From Bradyrhizobium sp. SZCCT0153 (lineage in GTDB: Bacteria; Pseudomonadota; Alphaproteobacteria; Rhizobiales; Xanthobacteraceae): 64,000 bases of DNA. Both the position numbers and the translations under genes were made by a program. The DNA is taken from the NCBI RefSeq assembly GCF_018129995.1, contig NZ_JAFCKS010000007.1, forward strand, positions 186,001 to 250,000, in the 5' to 3' direction. The notes below the pieces were generated by a model, which had not been told where the DNA came from, made no database searches, and worked only from the letters and a program-made list of their open reading frames with translations. Below are positions 37,106 to 45,076 of this stretch, one piece after another. Each line of letters opens with the position of its first letter. Positions within the stretch are counted from its first letter, which is position 1.

Positions 37106-37180
37106 ATGGACGGATTGATCTATCTGATCGGCTTGATCGTCGTGATCATGGCGATCTTGTCGTTCTTCGGCCTGCGCTGA
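37106..37180 (+). CDS. 24-residue membrane micro-peptide
   Basis: ATG 37106 opens a 24-codon frame, MDGLIYLIGLIVVIMAILSF then FGLR and TGA. It is preceded by a perfect GGAGG ten bases upstream, and it is almost entirely one hydrophobic helix ending in Arg, like single-span micro-peptides seen in rhizobial genomes. The next gene starts 10 bp after its stop with its own GGGAG, suggesting co-transcription. Function unknown; membrane localisation is predicted from hydrophobicity. Confidence 0.65.
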   Translation: MDGLIYLIGLIVVIMAILSFFGLR

Positions 37181-37190
37181 GGGAGCGGCG

Positions 37191-38084
37191 ATGGCGATGG
37201 AAACTCTCGCGCGGGAAGACATCATGGATGCCGGCGGCGGCGCTGCCGAGGAACGCCGAAGCATCCAGTGGAGCTCGGTCCTCGCAGGCGCGTTGGCCGC
37301 CGGTGCGATGTCGTTCATCCTGGTCGGCTTTGGCGTTGCAGTCGGCCTCGGTGTCAGTTCGGCCTCGCCGACCTGGCGCGATGCATCGGCGGCGCTCGCT
37401 CTGCTTTCCGGGCTGTATCTGATCGTCCAGGCGATCGTCAGCTTCGGCTTCGGCGGTTATATCGCCGGCCGAACAGCGCGTCCGGCGCCCGCGCTGGCGA
37501 CGATCGAGGACGACGGCGAGCGCCGGGACGGTCTTCATGGGCTGACGTCCTGGGCCCTGGCCGTGCTGATCGGCGCCGGGCTGCTGGCACTCATCGGCGC
37601 ATCGGCGATCGACCGTTCGCCGATGCGCATCTCGAGCGCGAATGCGACCCCCGCCGAGCCGCTGTTGAGCTACGAGCTCGACAAGCTGTTCCGCGCGCCG
37701 CGGCGGCCTCCCGGCACCGACATGCGGGAAACCCGCGCCGAGGCCGGACGCATCCTGATGACATCGTCGAGCCATAGCGGCGTCAGCACCGATGATCGAA
37801 CCTATCTCGTGCAGCAGGTCGCCGCGGCGACGGGCTTGGCTGCGCCGGACTCCGAACGGCGGGTCGATGCGGTGGTCGCGGACGCCCACACGGCAATCAG
37901 CCGCGCGCGGCGCAACTCGGTCATCGTCGCCTTTTCCGTTGCGGCGGCGGCGCTGATCGGTGCCGCGGTGGCCTGGGCTGCTGCAGTTGCCGGCGGCCGG
38001 CACCGCGATGGCGAACCTCTGCCGAACTGGATGGCAAGCTCGAACCGCTTCCATCGCAGTCCGCGCGCGATGCCGGTGCCGTAA
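37191..38084 (+). CDS. Unrecognised membrane protein with three membrane helices
   Basis: 297 residues. Hydrophobic segments lie near residues 28-55 (SVLAGALAAGAMSFILVGFG), 65-95, 115-140 and 240-265; between them is a soluble middle part (about 150-230) with LFRAPRRPPGTDMRET. I know similar proteins only as conserved hypotheticals in Bradyrhizobium. It follows the micro-peptide closely and may share its stress-type promoter. ATG 37191 is used; ATG 37197, two codons later, is equally possible. Confidence 0.75.
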   Translation: MAMETLAREDIMDAGGGAAEERRSIQWSSVLAGALAAGAMSFILVGFGVAVGLGVSSASPTWRDASAALALLSGLYLIVQAIVSFGFGGYIAGRTARPAPALATIEDDGERRDGLHGLTSWALAVLIGAGLLALIGASAIDRSPMRISSANATPAEPLLSYELDKLFRAPRRPPGTDMRETRAEAGRILMTSSSHSGVSTDDRTYLVQQVAAATGLAAPDSERRVDAVVADAHTAISRARRNSVIVAFSVAAAALIGAAVAWAAAVAGGRHRDGEPLPNWMASSNRFHRSPRAMPVP

Positions 38085-38138
38085 CCTGCAGGATGATGGC
38101 CGGGAGCAATCCCGGCCACATTGCCTTGACCAGCGGCG

Positions 38139-39389
38139 CTACGCCTTCTCCTCCCAGATCATCGCAAGGTGCACGATGGTCTGCACCGCCTTCTCCATGT
38201 CCTGGCGGCTGACCCATTCCAGGCGCGAGTGGAACGCGTGTTCGCCGGCGAAGATGTTGGGGCAGGGCAGGCCCATGAAGGACAGCCGCGAGCCGTCGGT
38301 GCCGCCGCGGATCGCGGTGCGCATCGGGCGCAGGCCCGCGCGGCGGATCGCCTCGATGGCGTATTCGAGGATGTGCGGGTGACGGTCGATCACCTGCTTC
38401 ATGTTGCGGTACTGCTCCCGCACCTCGAATTTGTAGGTCGAGCGCGGATAGTCCTTCATCACGTCCTTGACGATGGTCTCGAGCAGGACTTCCTTTTCCT
38501 TCAGTCCCTCCTCGGTGAAGTCGCGTACGATGAAGGAGAGCGTCGCCTGCTCCAGCGCACCGTCGATTCCGATCGGGTGCAGGAAACCCTGCTTGCCCGA
38601 GGTCGTTTCCGGCGAGCAGCCTTCCTTGGGCAGACGTTCGACGATGGCGGCCGCGATCTTGATCGCGTGCTCCATCTTCCCTTTGGCATAGCCGGGATGG
38701 GCGCTGACGCCGTTGATGGTGATGGTGGCCCCATCAGCCGAGAAGGTCTCGTCCTCGACGGAGCCCGCGCTTTCGCCGTCCATGGTGTAGCCGAAATCGG
38801 CGCCGAGTTTCTTGATGTCGACATTGTCGACGCCGCGGCCGATCTCCTCGTCCGGCGTAAACAGGATCTTGATGGTGCCGTGCTTCACGTCGGGGTTGTT
38901 GATGAAGAAATGCGCGGCATCCATGATCTCGGCGACGCCCGCCTTGTTGTCGGCGCCGAGCAGCGTGGTGCCGTCGGTGGTGATGATGTCGTTGCCGATC
39001 TGGTTCTTAAGCGCGGGGTGCTCGGCGAAGCGGATCACCTGGCTGGTGTCGCCCGGCAGCGTAATGTCGCCGCCGCGATAGTTCTTCACGATTTGCGGCT
39101 TGACGTCCTTGCCGGTGACGTCGGGCGAGGTGTCCATGTGCGAGCAGAAGCAGATCACCGGCACCTTCTTCGGTGTGTTGGCCGGGATCGTTCCGTAGAC
39201 GTAGCCGTAGTCGTCGAGATGGGCGTCCGCGACGCCCATGGCCTGCAGTTCGGCGGCGAGCACGCGGCCGAGATCCTTCTGCTTCTCGGTCGAGGGCGAG
39301 GCCGGGGAGTCCGGATCGGACTGGGTGTCGATGGTGACGTAACGCAGGAAGCGCTCGGTCACGGTGTGCGAAAAGGGGAGGGAGGACAT
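38139..39389 (-). CDS. pepT: Peptidase T (tripeptide aminopeptidase)
   Basis: 416 residues, the usual PepT length. M20 metallopeptidase motifs are visible: SHMDTSPDVTG (first zinc His and Asp), LLGADNKAGVAEIM (bridging Asp), FTPDEEIGRGVDN (catalytic Glu pair), and the C-terminal IRGGTDGSRLSFMGLPCPN and GEHAFHSRLEW. It removes the N-terminal residue of tripeptides in the cytoplasm. ATG 39389 starts MSSLPFSHTVTERFLRYV. It is convergent with the preceding membrane-protein gene. Confidence 0.96.
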   Translation of the reverse strand: MSSLPFSHTVTERFLRYVTIDTQSDPDSPASPSTEKQKDLGRVLAAELQAMGVADAHLDDYGYVYGTIPANTPKKVPVICFCSHMDTSPDVTGKDVKPQIVKNYRGGDITLPGDTSQVIRFAEHPALKNQIGNDIITTDGTTLLGADNKAGVAEIMDAAHFFINNPDVKHGTIKILFTPDEEIGRGVDNVDIKKLGADFGYTMDGESAGSVEDETFSADGATITINGVSAHPGYAKGKMEHAIKIAAAIVERLPKEGCSPETTSGKQGFLHPIGIDGALEQATLSFIVRDFTEEGLKEKEVLLETIVKDVMKDYPRSTYKFEVREQYRNMKQVIDRHPHILEYAIEAIRRAGLRPMRTAIRGGTDGSRLSFMGLPCPNIFAGEHAFHSRLEWVSRQDMEKAVQTIVHLAMIWEEKA

Positions 39390-39493
39390 TTCTGATCAAA
39401 CCGCCGGGCGTGAGGGGGAGTAGGCGGTATACCAGAAAAGCGGGCCACGTTGCGGCCGGGGCGACGCCGGATCAGGCTTAACAAAACGTAATA

Positions 39494-39808
39494 TCAGATC
39501 GCCTCTTTCAGTTCCTTGACCGGGCGGAAGGCGACCTTCTTGCTGGCCTTGATGTGGATCGGTTCGCCGGTGGCCGGATTGCGGCCGGTGCGGGCGGCGC
39601 GCTTGCGGACCTGGAGGATGCCGAGACCCACGATCCGGACGCGGTCGCCCTTCTTGAGGTGCTTGGTGATCAGATCGACCATGTCGGTCAGGACGGCCTC
39701 GGCGCGCTTCTTCGACATGTCCTGGCTCTCCGCAATGTCGGCGGCGAGGTGTTTCAGCGTAATGGTGGCGGGAGCGGCTGCTTTCTTCGCCGAATCCTTC
39801 TTAGCCAT
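39494..39808 (-). CDS. HU/IHF-family DNA-binding protein with short N-terminal extension
   Basis: 104 residues. After a Lys/Ala-rich extension (MAKKDSAKKAAAPATITLKH) comes a histone-like fold: LAADIAESQDMSKKRAEAVL, GDRVRIVGLGILQVRKRAAR and the DNA-binding arm RTGRNPATGEPIHIKASKKV. It bends and compacts DNA. The extension is longer than in E. coli HU (90 residues). In related genomes an HU gene follows lon; here it is 17 kb away and on the opposite strand, so I leave the symbol open. Confidence 0.92.
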   Translation of the reverse strand: MAKKDSAKKAAAPATITLKHLAADIAESQDMSKKRAEAVLTDMVDLITKHLKKGDRVRIVGLGILQVRKRAARTGRNPATGEPIHIKASKKVAFRPVKELKEAI

Positions 39809-40011
39809 GTCTGGCCTCCTCGATGGTCCAATGACAAGGGAAGCCCGGAAAGGCCGGGAAATCGTGGGGATCCCTCCAAGTCGTGGAAGGCCTAGACGAT
39901 TCGGGCGCGGGCTGACTATGCCGCGAGTTCCCGACGGACGCCGGCAATCGCCGGCACAGCCGCGAAAGGCGTCGAGAAGTTTGGTCTAAGGCTATGAAGG
40001 GATTGCCAAAA

Positions 40012-40088
<77 letters not shown>

Positions 40089-40200
40089 GTGGTTCGCTGA
40101 AAGCGCGCGGAACGAGGGGGGACTTAAAGGCGGGGCTTGGTGAAGTCAAGGATGTTGCGCTTTGCCGGGGTGCCCCAGCTAAGTATTGCTTTGGAAAACG

Positions 40201-40222
40201 AAAAGGCCGCCCGGAGGCGGCC
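40201..40222 (-). terminator. Rho-independent terminator of the small exported protein gene
   Basis: A 7-bp stem GGCCGCC/GGCGGCC with loop TCCG, then TTTTCGTTTTCC on the minus strand, 26 bp after the stop of the gene at 40248-40451. Confidence 0.85.
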
Positions 40223-40247
40223 ATTGGTCAGCCCGGAACAGGGCGTG

Positions 40248-40451
40248 TCAGCGAATCTCCGACGTCCCCGCGCTGGTCACCGCCACCGGCTTGCCGGCCT
40301 TGATGACGTGGGTGGACTGGGCGGTCTGGCTGAGATCGGCATTGGTGCGGGCCGCGATCCCGAAGCCGGTGACCAGAATGCCAGCCACCAGTGCCACCAC
40401 CACGATCTTCAGGTGGGTACCGCGATCAGCAGAGTGAATTGAGTGGTTCAT
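40248..40451 (-). CDS. Small single-span membrane or exported protein
   Basis: 67 residues from ATG 40451 (MNHSIHSADRGTHLKIVVVA), with GGGAGG seven bases upstream. One hydrophobic segment (KIVVVALVAGILVTGFGIAA) is followed by a polar tail rich in Ser, Thr and Ala. The frame extends further upstream, but the ribosome site selects this start. A strong terminator follows. I recognise it only as a conserved rhizobial hypothetical. Confidence 0.72.
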   Translation of the reverse strand: MNHSIHSADRGTHLKIVVVALVAGILVTGFGIAARTNADLSQTAQSTHVIKAGKPVAVTSAGTSEIR

Positions 40452-40709
40452 CTGAGCCTCCCGACGGGCTTTGCCGCCGTCTATGGCTCTTGTCTTAAGG
40501 ACCGTCTGTTTCCGGATGGTTTCGCGGGTTCCGCAAAATGGTTTCATCTGGCCGATTAGCCGGTTTCTCCCTGGGGGCGGCCGAAGGGCCTTACGCGGTC
40601 TTACCTGGCGCGTAATCGCGGAGGCGATCCCGCCTTGTCATGATCGATTCCATCGGCCGCGACCGATGGGCCGACCGATCGGCCAAGAAATCGGCAATGG
40701 AGAAGCGCG

Positions 40710-41618
40710 ATGAACCGTCGAACCGTCCTCGAAGCCACTTTGCTTGGGACTGCCCTCGCGGCAGCGTCCGGTGCGAGCACGCCAGCGGCAGCGGCCCAGC
40801 AGAATGAACGGCCGTCTTTTGTGACGGCCAGGGACGGCACAAAACTGTTCGTGCAGGATTGGGGCAGCGGACAACCCGTGCTGCTGCTGTCGGCCTGGAC
40901 ATTCGACGCCAGCATCTGGGGCAGCCAGATTGACGCCCTCAACGCAAAAGGCTTTCGCTGTATTGCGCCCGACAGGCGCGGGCATGGCCGGTCCGAGATG
41001 CCGTCCGCGGGTTATGACCTGGACACGCTGACCGGCGACGTCGCCGCGTTGATCGAGGCGCGCGACCTGCGCGACGTGACGCTGGTCGGCTTCTCGATGG
41101 GGACGGCCGAGGCGGTGAACTATCTCGGACGATACGGATCGGACCGGATCGCAAGGCTGGTGCTGGTTGCGCCGACGACGCCGTTCCTGGTCAAGACCGA
41201 AGACAATCCGGATGCGGTTCCGAAGGCGATGATCGAGGCCGACAACGCAGCCATCGCGCGCGACTTCCCGAAATGGATTGCGGCAAACGAAGCGCCGTTC
41301 TTCACTGCCGAGACACCCGAGATCACGAGGACCTGGATCCGCGAGATGATGCTGAGCGTGCCGCTGCCGGTGGCGCTGGCCTGCCGCAAGGCCATCGCCT
41401 TCGCCGATCTGCGCGCGGAAGCCGCCAGGATCGATCGCCCGACGCTGATCGTCCATGGCGACAAGGATGCCAGCGCGCCGCTGCCATTGACCGGTGCAAA
41501 GACCGCGAAGCTGATCAAGGGCAGCAAGCTGACCGTCTACGAAGGCGCCCCGCATCCGCTGCCGCTGACGCACGGCGAGCGCCTGACCGCGGACATGCTG
41601 GCGTTCATGGGCGGCTAG
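40710..41618 (+). CDS. Alpha/beta hydrolase, non-heme chloroperoxidase-like, Tat-exported
   Basis: 302 residues. A twin-arginine-like leader (MNRRTVLEATLLGTALAAAS) precedes an alpha/beta-hydrolase fold similar to cofactor-free haloperoxidases and esterases: nucleophile elbow VGFSMGTAE, ERIARLVLVAP-type strand (SDRIARLVLVAPTTP), acid in IVHGDKDASAPL and the catalytic His in EGAPHPLPLTHGE. It probably hydrolyses an ester in the periplasm. ATG 40710 follows GGAG. It is convergent with the MFS gene (stops overlap by four bases). Confidence 0.88.
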   Translation: MNRRTVLEATLLGTALAAASGASTPAAAAQQNERPSFVTARDGTKLFVQDWGSGQPVLLLSAWTFDASIWGSQIDALNAKGFRCIAPDRRGHGRSEMPSAGYDLDTLTGDVAALIEARDLRDVTLVGFSMGTAEAVNYLGRYGSDRIARLVLVAPTTPFLVKTEDNPDAVPKAMIEADNAAIARDFPKWIAANEAPFFTAETPEITRTWIREMMLSVPLPVALACRKAIAFADLRAEAARIDRPTLIVHGDKDASAPLPLTGAKTAKLIKGSKLTVYEGAPHPLPLTHGERLTADMLAFMGG

Positions 41619-42907
41619 CCCGCCCGCTCGATGTCAGTGCGGATGGTTCGCGCCGCCCAGACGAACAGGAGAGCGCCCAGCGTGGTCGTGACGGCCGCCG
41701 AGAGCAGCGAATAGCGCACGGCGTCGGCGCCGTAAGCGCCCTTCAGGGCGTCGTTGACCACGCCAACGGCGAGCGGGCCGACGCCCTGGCCGAAGCAGGT
41801 CGCGGTGAGTGCGATCAGGGCGGAGGCGAGCGCGCGCATGCTGGGCTTGGCCACCGTCTGGGCGATTGCGAAGATCGGGCCGAGATGGAAGCCGACCAGG
41901 AACGAGGTCAGCGCCAGCATCGCCACCATCATCGTGAAATCCTGCGTCAGCATGCAGAGCGCAAACACGGGGCCAGCGAGCCCAGAAGTGATCGCGGGCG
42001 CCCACAGCTTCCAGCGATCGTCGCGGCGGCTCACTTGCGCCACCACGAAACCGCCGAGCAGGGTGCCGGCCATGCCGGCGAGCCCCTTGAAAGTGCCGGC
42101 ATAGGTGCCGATCTCGACGCTCGACAGATGGTGCACGCGGGCCAGGAACGGCGGGATCCAGGCCGCGGTCGCGTAGTTCGTGTAGGTGGTGAGGCAGAAG
42201 CCGATCAGCACGATGACGAAGCTCCGCTGCGAGGCCAGGAAACGCAGCGTCGGCCCGAGCGGTTCGGGCACGAAGCTCTCCTGCATGGCGCCGCGCTTCG
42301 GCTCGGAGATCGTCATCCACAGCAGCACGGCGAGCAGGATGCCCGGCAGGCCCGCGACATAGAACGCCGATCGCCAGCCATAATGCTGGTTGACGTAGCC
42401 GCCGACGAAATAGCCGAGGAAGACGCCGAGATAGGTGCCGATGGCGTAGATGCCGAGCGCACGCGGACGCTCGTTCTTGGCAAAGAGGTCCGCGACGATC
42501 GACTGCGAGGCGGGCGAGCCGGCGGATTCGCCGATGCCGACGCCGATACGCGCCAGCGCCAGCGAGGTCACGCTGGAAGCCGCGCCGCACAGCGCCGTCA
42601 TCGCGCTCCAGAACGCGAAGGCGAGGGCGACGATGTTGCGCCGGTTGAGCCGGTCGGCGACGCGCGCGATCGGAATGCCCAGCAGGGAATAGAACAGCGC
42701 GAATCCGAAGCCCGCGAGCAGGCACATCATGGTGTCGCTGAGCTGAAACTCCTTCTTGATCGGCTCAATCAGGACGTTGAAGATCGTGCGGTCGAGGAAG
42801 TTCAGCGCATAGATGATGGTGAGCAGGCCCAGCACGTAATAACGCCGCGCCGAGGGCTTTGCCGCGGCGGCCGTCTGCACCGACATTTGTGACGTTACAT
42901 CGACCAT
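41615..42907 (-). CDS. MFS transporter, spinster-like, next to a broken dioxygenase gene
   Basis: 430 residues from ATG 42907. Twelve membrane helices fit the spacing of hydrophobic segments; the MFS signatures are FLDRTIFNVLI in helix 1 and RVADRLNRRNIVALAF in loop 2-3. It starts 112 bp downstream of the Rieske pseudogene on the same strand, with a divergent MarR gene beyond, so it was probably co-transcribed and imported the dioxygenase substrate, likely an aromatic acid. With the dioxygenase dead, its present role is unclear. Confidence 0.88.
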   Translation of the reverse strand: MVDVTSQMSVQTAAAAKPSARRYYVLGLLTIIYALNFLDRTIFNVLIEPIKKEFQLSDTMMCLLAGFGFALFYSLLGIPIARVADRLNRRNIVALAFAFWSAMTALCGAASSVTSLALARIGVGIGESAGSPASQSIVADLFAKNERPRALGIYAIGTYLGVFLGYFVGGYVNQHYGWRSAFYVAGLPGILLAVLLWMTISEPKRGAMQESFVPEPLGPTLRFLASQRSFVIVLIGFCLTTYTNYATAAWIPPFLARVHHLSSVEIGTYAGTFKGLAGMAGTLLGGFVVAQVSRRDDRWKLWAPAITSGLAGPVFALCMLTQDFTMMVAMLALTSFLVGFHLGPIFAIAQTVAKPSMRALASALIALTATCFGQGVGPLAVGVVNDALKGAYGADAVRYSLLSAAVTTTLGALLFVWAARTIRTDIERAG

Positions 42908-43018
42908 CGCGCCCCCCAATTTGTCTTTGTTATCGTTGTCGGTCCAGCCCTTATTCGAGCCGGCGGCCTTGAAGCGCTTTCGAGCGAAGCGGATGCCGGT
43001 TCGCGTAAAGAAAACGCG

Positions 43019-44216
43019 TCAAGACAAGGAGCTGGAGTTCCGGATGTAGTTCCCCGCTTCGAATTCGACCGCGGGCGCGCTTGCATCGAACGAGACGCCG
43101 ATCGGATCGCGATCGGCCGCCATCGTGTCGAGCTGCTCGGTCAGCATGCGCCGCAACATCAGGATGCCGCGGTCGCTCTGGCCGAAATGCTCCTCGGAAT
43201 GGATGGTCTGCGGGCCCTGGCCGACCTGGGCTTCATAGTCGCCGGGGAATTGCTGGTGCTCGGCCTCGGTCATGTCCCACCAGAATTTTCCGTTGAACTT
43301 CGAGCGCATGCGGCCGATGTCGCCGGAATTTTTAACGCGGCCGGCGACGTAGATGCGGAAAGACGTGTCGTCGATCGGCAGCGTCCAGCCGATCGACTCG
43401 ACGCGGGCGAATTGCGCCACGCGCGGGTTCGGCACGACGCGCAGGGTGGGGAGGACGGCTTCGGTGACGCGGTAGAATACCTTGCCGTCATCCTGCTTGC
43501 GGATCGAGCGCACCGCGATGCCGCGCGGCGTCTTGTCGAATTTCACCTCGGGCATCGAAGCCATCATGTTGGTGAATTGGGGTCCCGAGAACGAGCCGTG
43601 CAGCACCGGCACGTGATAGGGATCGACCACGTTCTCGAAATGCTGCAGCCAGTTGCATGGGATGACCGCCGGCCCGCCGCCGCCGATCGAGGAGTCATCA
43701 GCTTCGACGAACTCGCCGTCGTCCATCGTCTCCAGGCATTCGTAAGCCGGCAGCACCGGGCGTTTCTCGGCCGGACCCATATAGGCGAAGATCAGCCCGT
43801 AGCGCTCGTCGACCGGATACCAGGGCTGGCGCACCTTGTCCTTGAACTGGCCGCCGTCGGGCTCGCAGGGTTGCTCCAGGCAATGGCCTTCGGTGTCGAA
43901 CTTCCAGCCGTGATAGCAGGATGCCGTCTTCCTCGACCTTGCCGTAATAGAGCGTGGTGCCGCGATGGCAGCAGCGCGCGTGCAGCAGGCCGACGCGGCC
44001 GTGCTTGTCGCGGAACAGGATCAAATCCTCGCCGAGCGCGCGCACCTTCTTCGGCGTGTCGGTGGCATCGCTGGTGAGCCCGACCGGATGCCAGTAGCGG
44101 CGCAGCAATTCGCCCATCGGCGTGCCGCGCACGACCGACGTGAGCTCGGTGCGCGTGTGTGGCGGCTTCATCGCATAGGCCGTGCCGAGATCACGATCCC
44201 GCTGGGTCGTCGTCAT
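43019..44216 (-). pseudogene. Rieske ring-hydroxylating dioxygenase alpha subunit, frameshifted
   Basis: Two frames make one protein. From ATG 44216 (GGGAGG upstream) the first part reads TELTSVVRGTPMGELLRRYW and the first Rieske motif ARCCHRGTTLYYGKVEEDGI. At about 43917-43922 the frame then breaks; the second part continues with CYHGWKFDTEGHCLEQPC, then MRQPWYPVDERYGLIFAYMG to the stop at 43019. The expected DNA between I and C is missing five bases, which removes the first Cys of the second Rieske pair (CxxH) and shifts the frame. Relatives oxygenate aromatic acids. Sequencing error is the alternative explanation. Confidence 0.85.
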
Positions 44217-44289
44217 GCTGTTCCTCCCGCCGCGGGCCTTGGTGGCCGGTTCGCATCTTGGTGCGGTGTCCCAGTGAAAAATAATTCGA

Positions 44290-44300
44290 TGACAATGTCA
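44290..44300. promoter_or_regulatory. Palindrome TGACAATGTCA, candidate MarR operator
   Basis: A perfect 11-bp inverted repeat in the 184-bp space between the divergent dioxygenase and MarR genes. MarR proteins bind such palindromes between divergent genes. Position supports the role; the pair is not proven. Confidence 0.5.
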
Positions 44301-44400
44301 ACGATCTTCTGGAATGCCTTTTGGTCGCATTTCGGAAGTGGCGGGGGAGGTTGCGCTACCAGCACTTGGCACACCCCGGCTTTCTTGGCAGAGGTGGATG

Positions 44401-44916
44401 ATGAGCCATACATCGAGCAGGGACGGGCGCGGGTCGTCCGATGCGGACGAAACTCATTCGCCGGCGCCGATCACGGTGATGCTGTCGTCGCGGCTGATGG
44501 TGCTGGCCAATCTGCTCAAGCGCGGCGCCATCCTGCGCTACAAGCGCCTCGCCGGATTGTCCTCGGTCGAGTTCGGTCTCGTCGCTTCGCTCGGCCGGCG
44601 GCCGCCGATGAGTGTGGCGCGGCTCGCCGAAGCCGTCGGGCAGGACAAGGGACAGATCAGCCGTGCGCTCGCGGAACTCGTTTCGCGCAAGCTGATCGCG
44701 AAATCGGCGAACCCGAATGACAGCCGCGAGGTGCTGGTCGCTCTGACCGCGGCAGGGCTCGCCGCGCATGATGCAATCGTCGCAGGTGCGCAGGATCGCA
44801 ATCGGCAATTGCTCGAGCAGTTGAGCAAGGACGAGTTCGAGACTCTCCTTGCGCAGATCGATCGTCTCACGGCGACCGCCGAGAAGATGCTCGAAGCCGA
44901 AAAAGTGTCGCGCTGA
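44401..44916 (+). CDS. MarR-family transcriptional regulator
   Basis: 171 residues. The winged-helix core shows the MarR pattern: YKRLAGLSSVEFGLVASLGR, then AEAVGQDKGQISRALAEL (recognition helix) and KSANPNDSREVLVALTAAGL (wing with the conserved D-x-R). MarR proteins usually repress genes for aromatic-compound catabolism. It is divergent from the dioxygenase-MFS pair, its likely target. The start is ATG 44401, with AGAGG nearby; the adjacent ATG 44398 is the alternative. Confidence 0.88.
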   Translation: MSHTSSRDGRGSSDADETHSPAPITVMLSSRLMVLANLLKRGAILRYKRLAGLSSVEFGLVASLGRRPPMSVARLAEAVGQDKGQISRALAELVSRKLIAKSANPNDSREVLVALTAAGLAAHDAIVAGAQDRNRQLLEQLSKDEFETLLAQIDRLTATAEKMLEAEKVSR

Positions 44917-44947
44917 TCGCTCGGTAACCCCCGGAAACGTTGGATCG

Positions 44948-44970
44948 TTTCTAAGAGCCTTTCTAAGACC
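44948..44970. promoter_or_regulatory. Direct repeat TTTCTAAGA(G/-)CC upstream of the siderophore receptor
   Basis: TTTCTAAGAGCC is followed immediately by TTTCTAAGACC, 107 bp ahead of the TonB receptor start. TTCTAA is the half-site of the iron-control element bound by Irr, but here the halves are direct rather than inverted repeats, so the assignment is tentative. Confidence 0.35.
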
Positions 44971-45076
44971 TTTTCAATTAGGGAATTCGCGCGCGCTCCC
45001 ATAAGCGTCACCGCAAACGCATGCCGTTGGGGGAACGACGGCATGACGTCGCAAACATGCAGCTTCGGGGTGCGCG

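Noticed and set aside
43019..44216. Programmed frameshift as the explanation for the split Rieske protein.
   Set aside because: Five bases, not one, are missing, no slippery heptamer is present, and an essential ligand Cys would be lost in any case.
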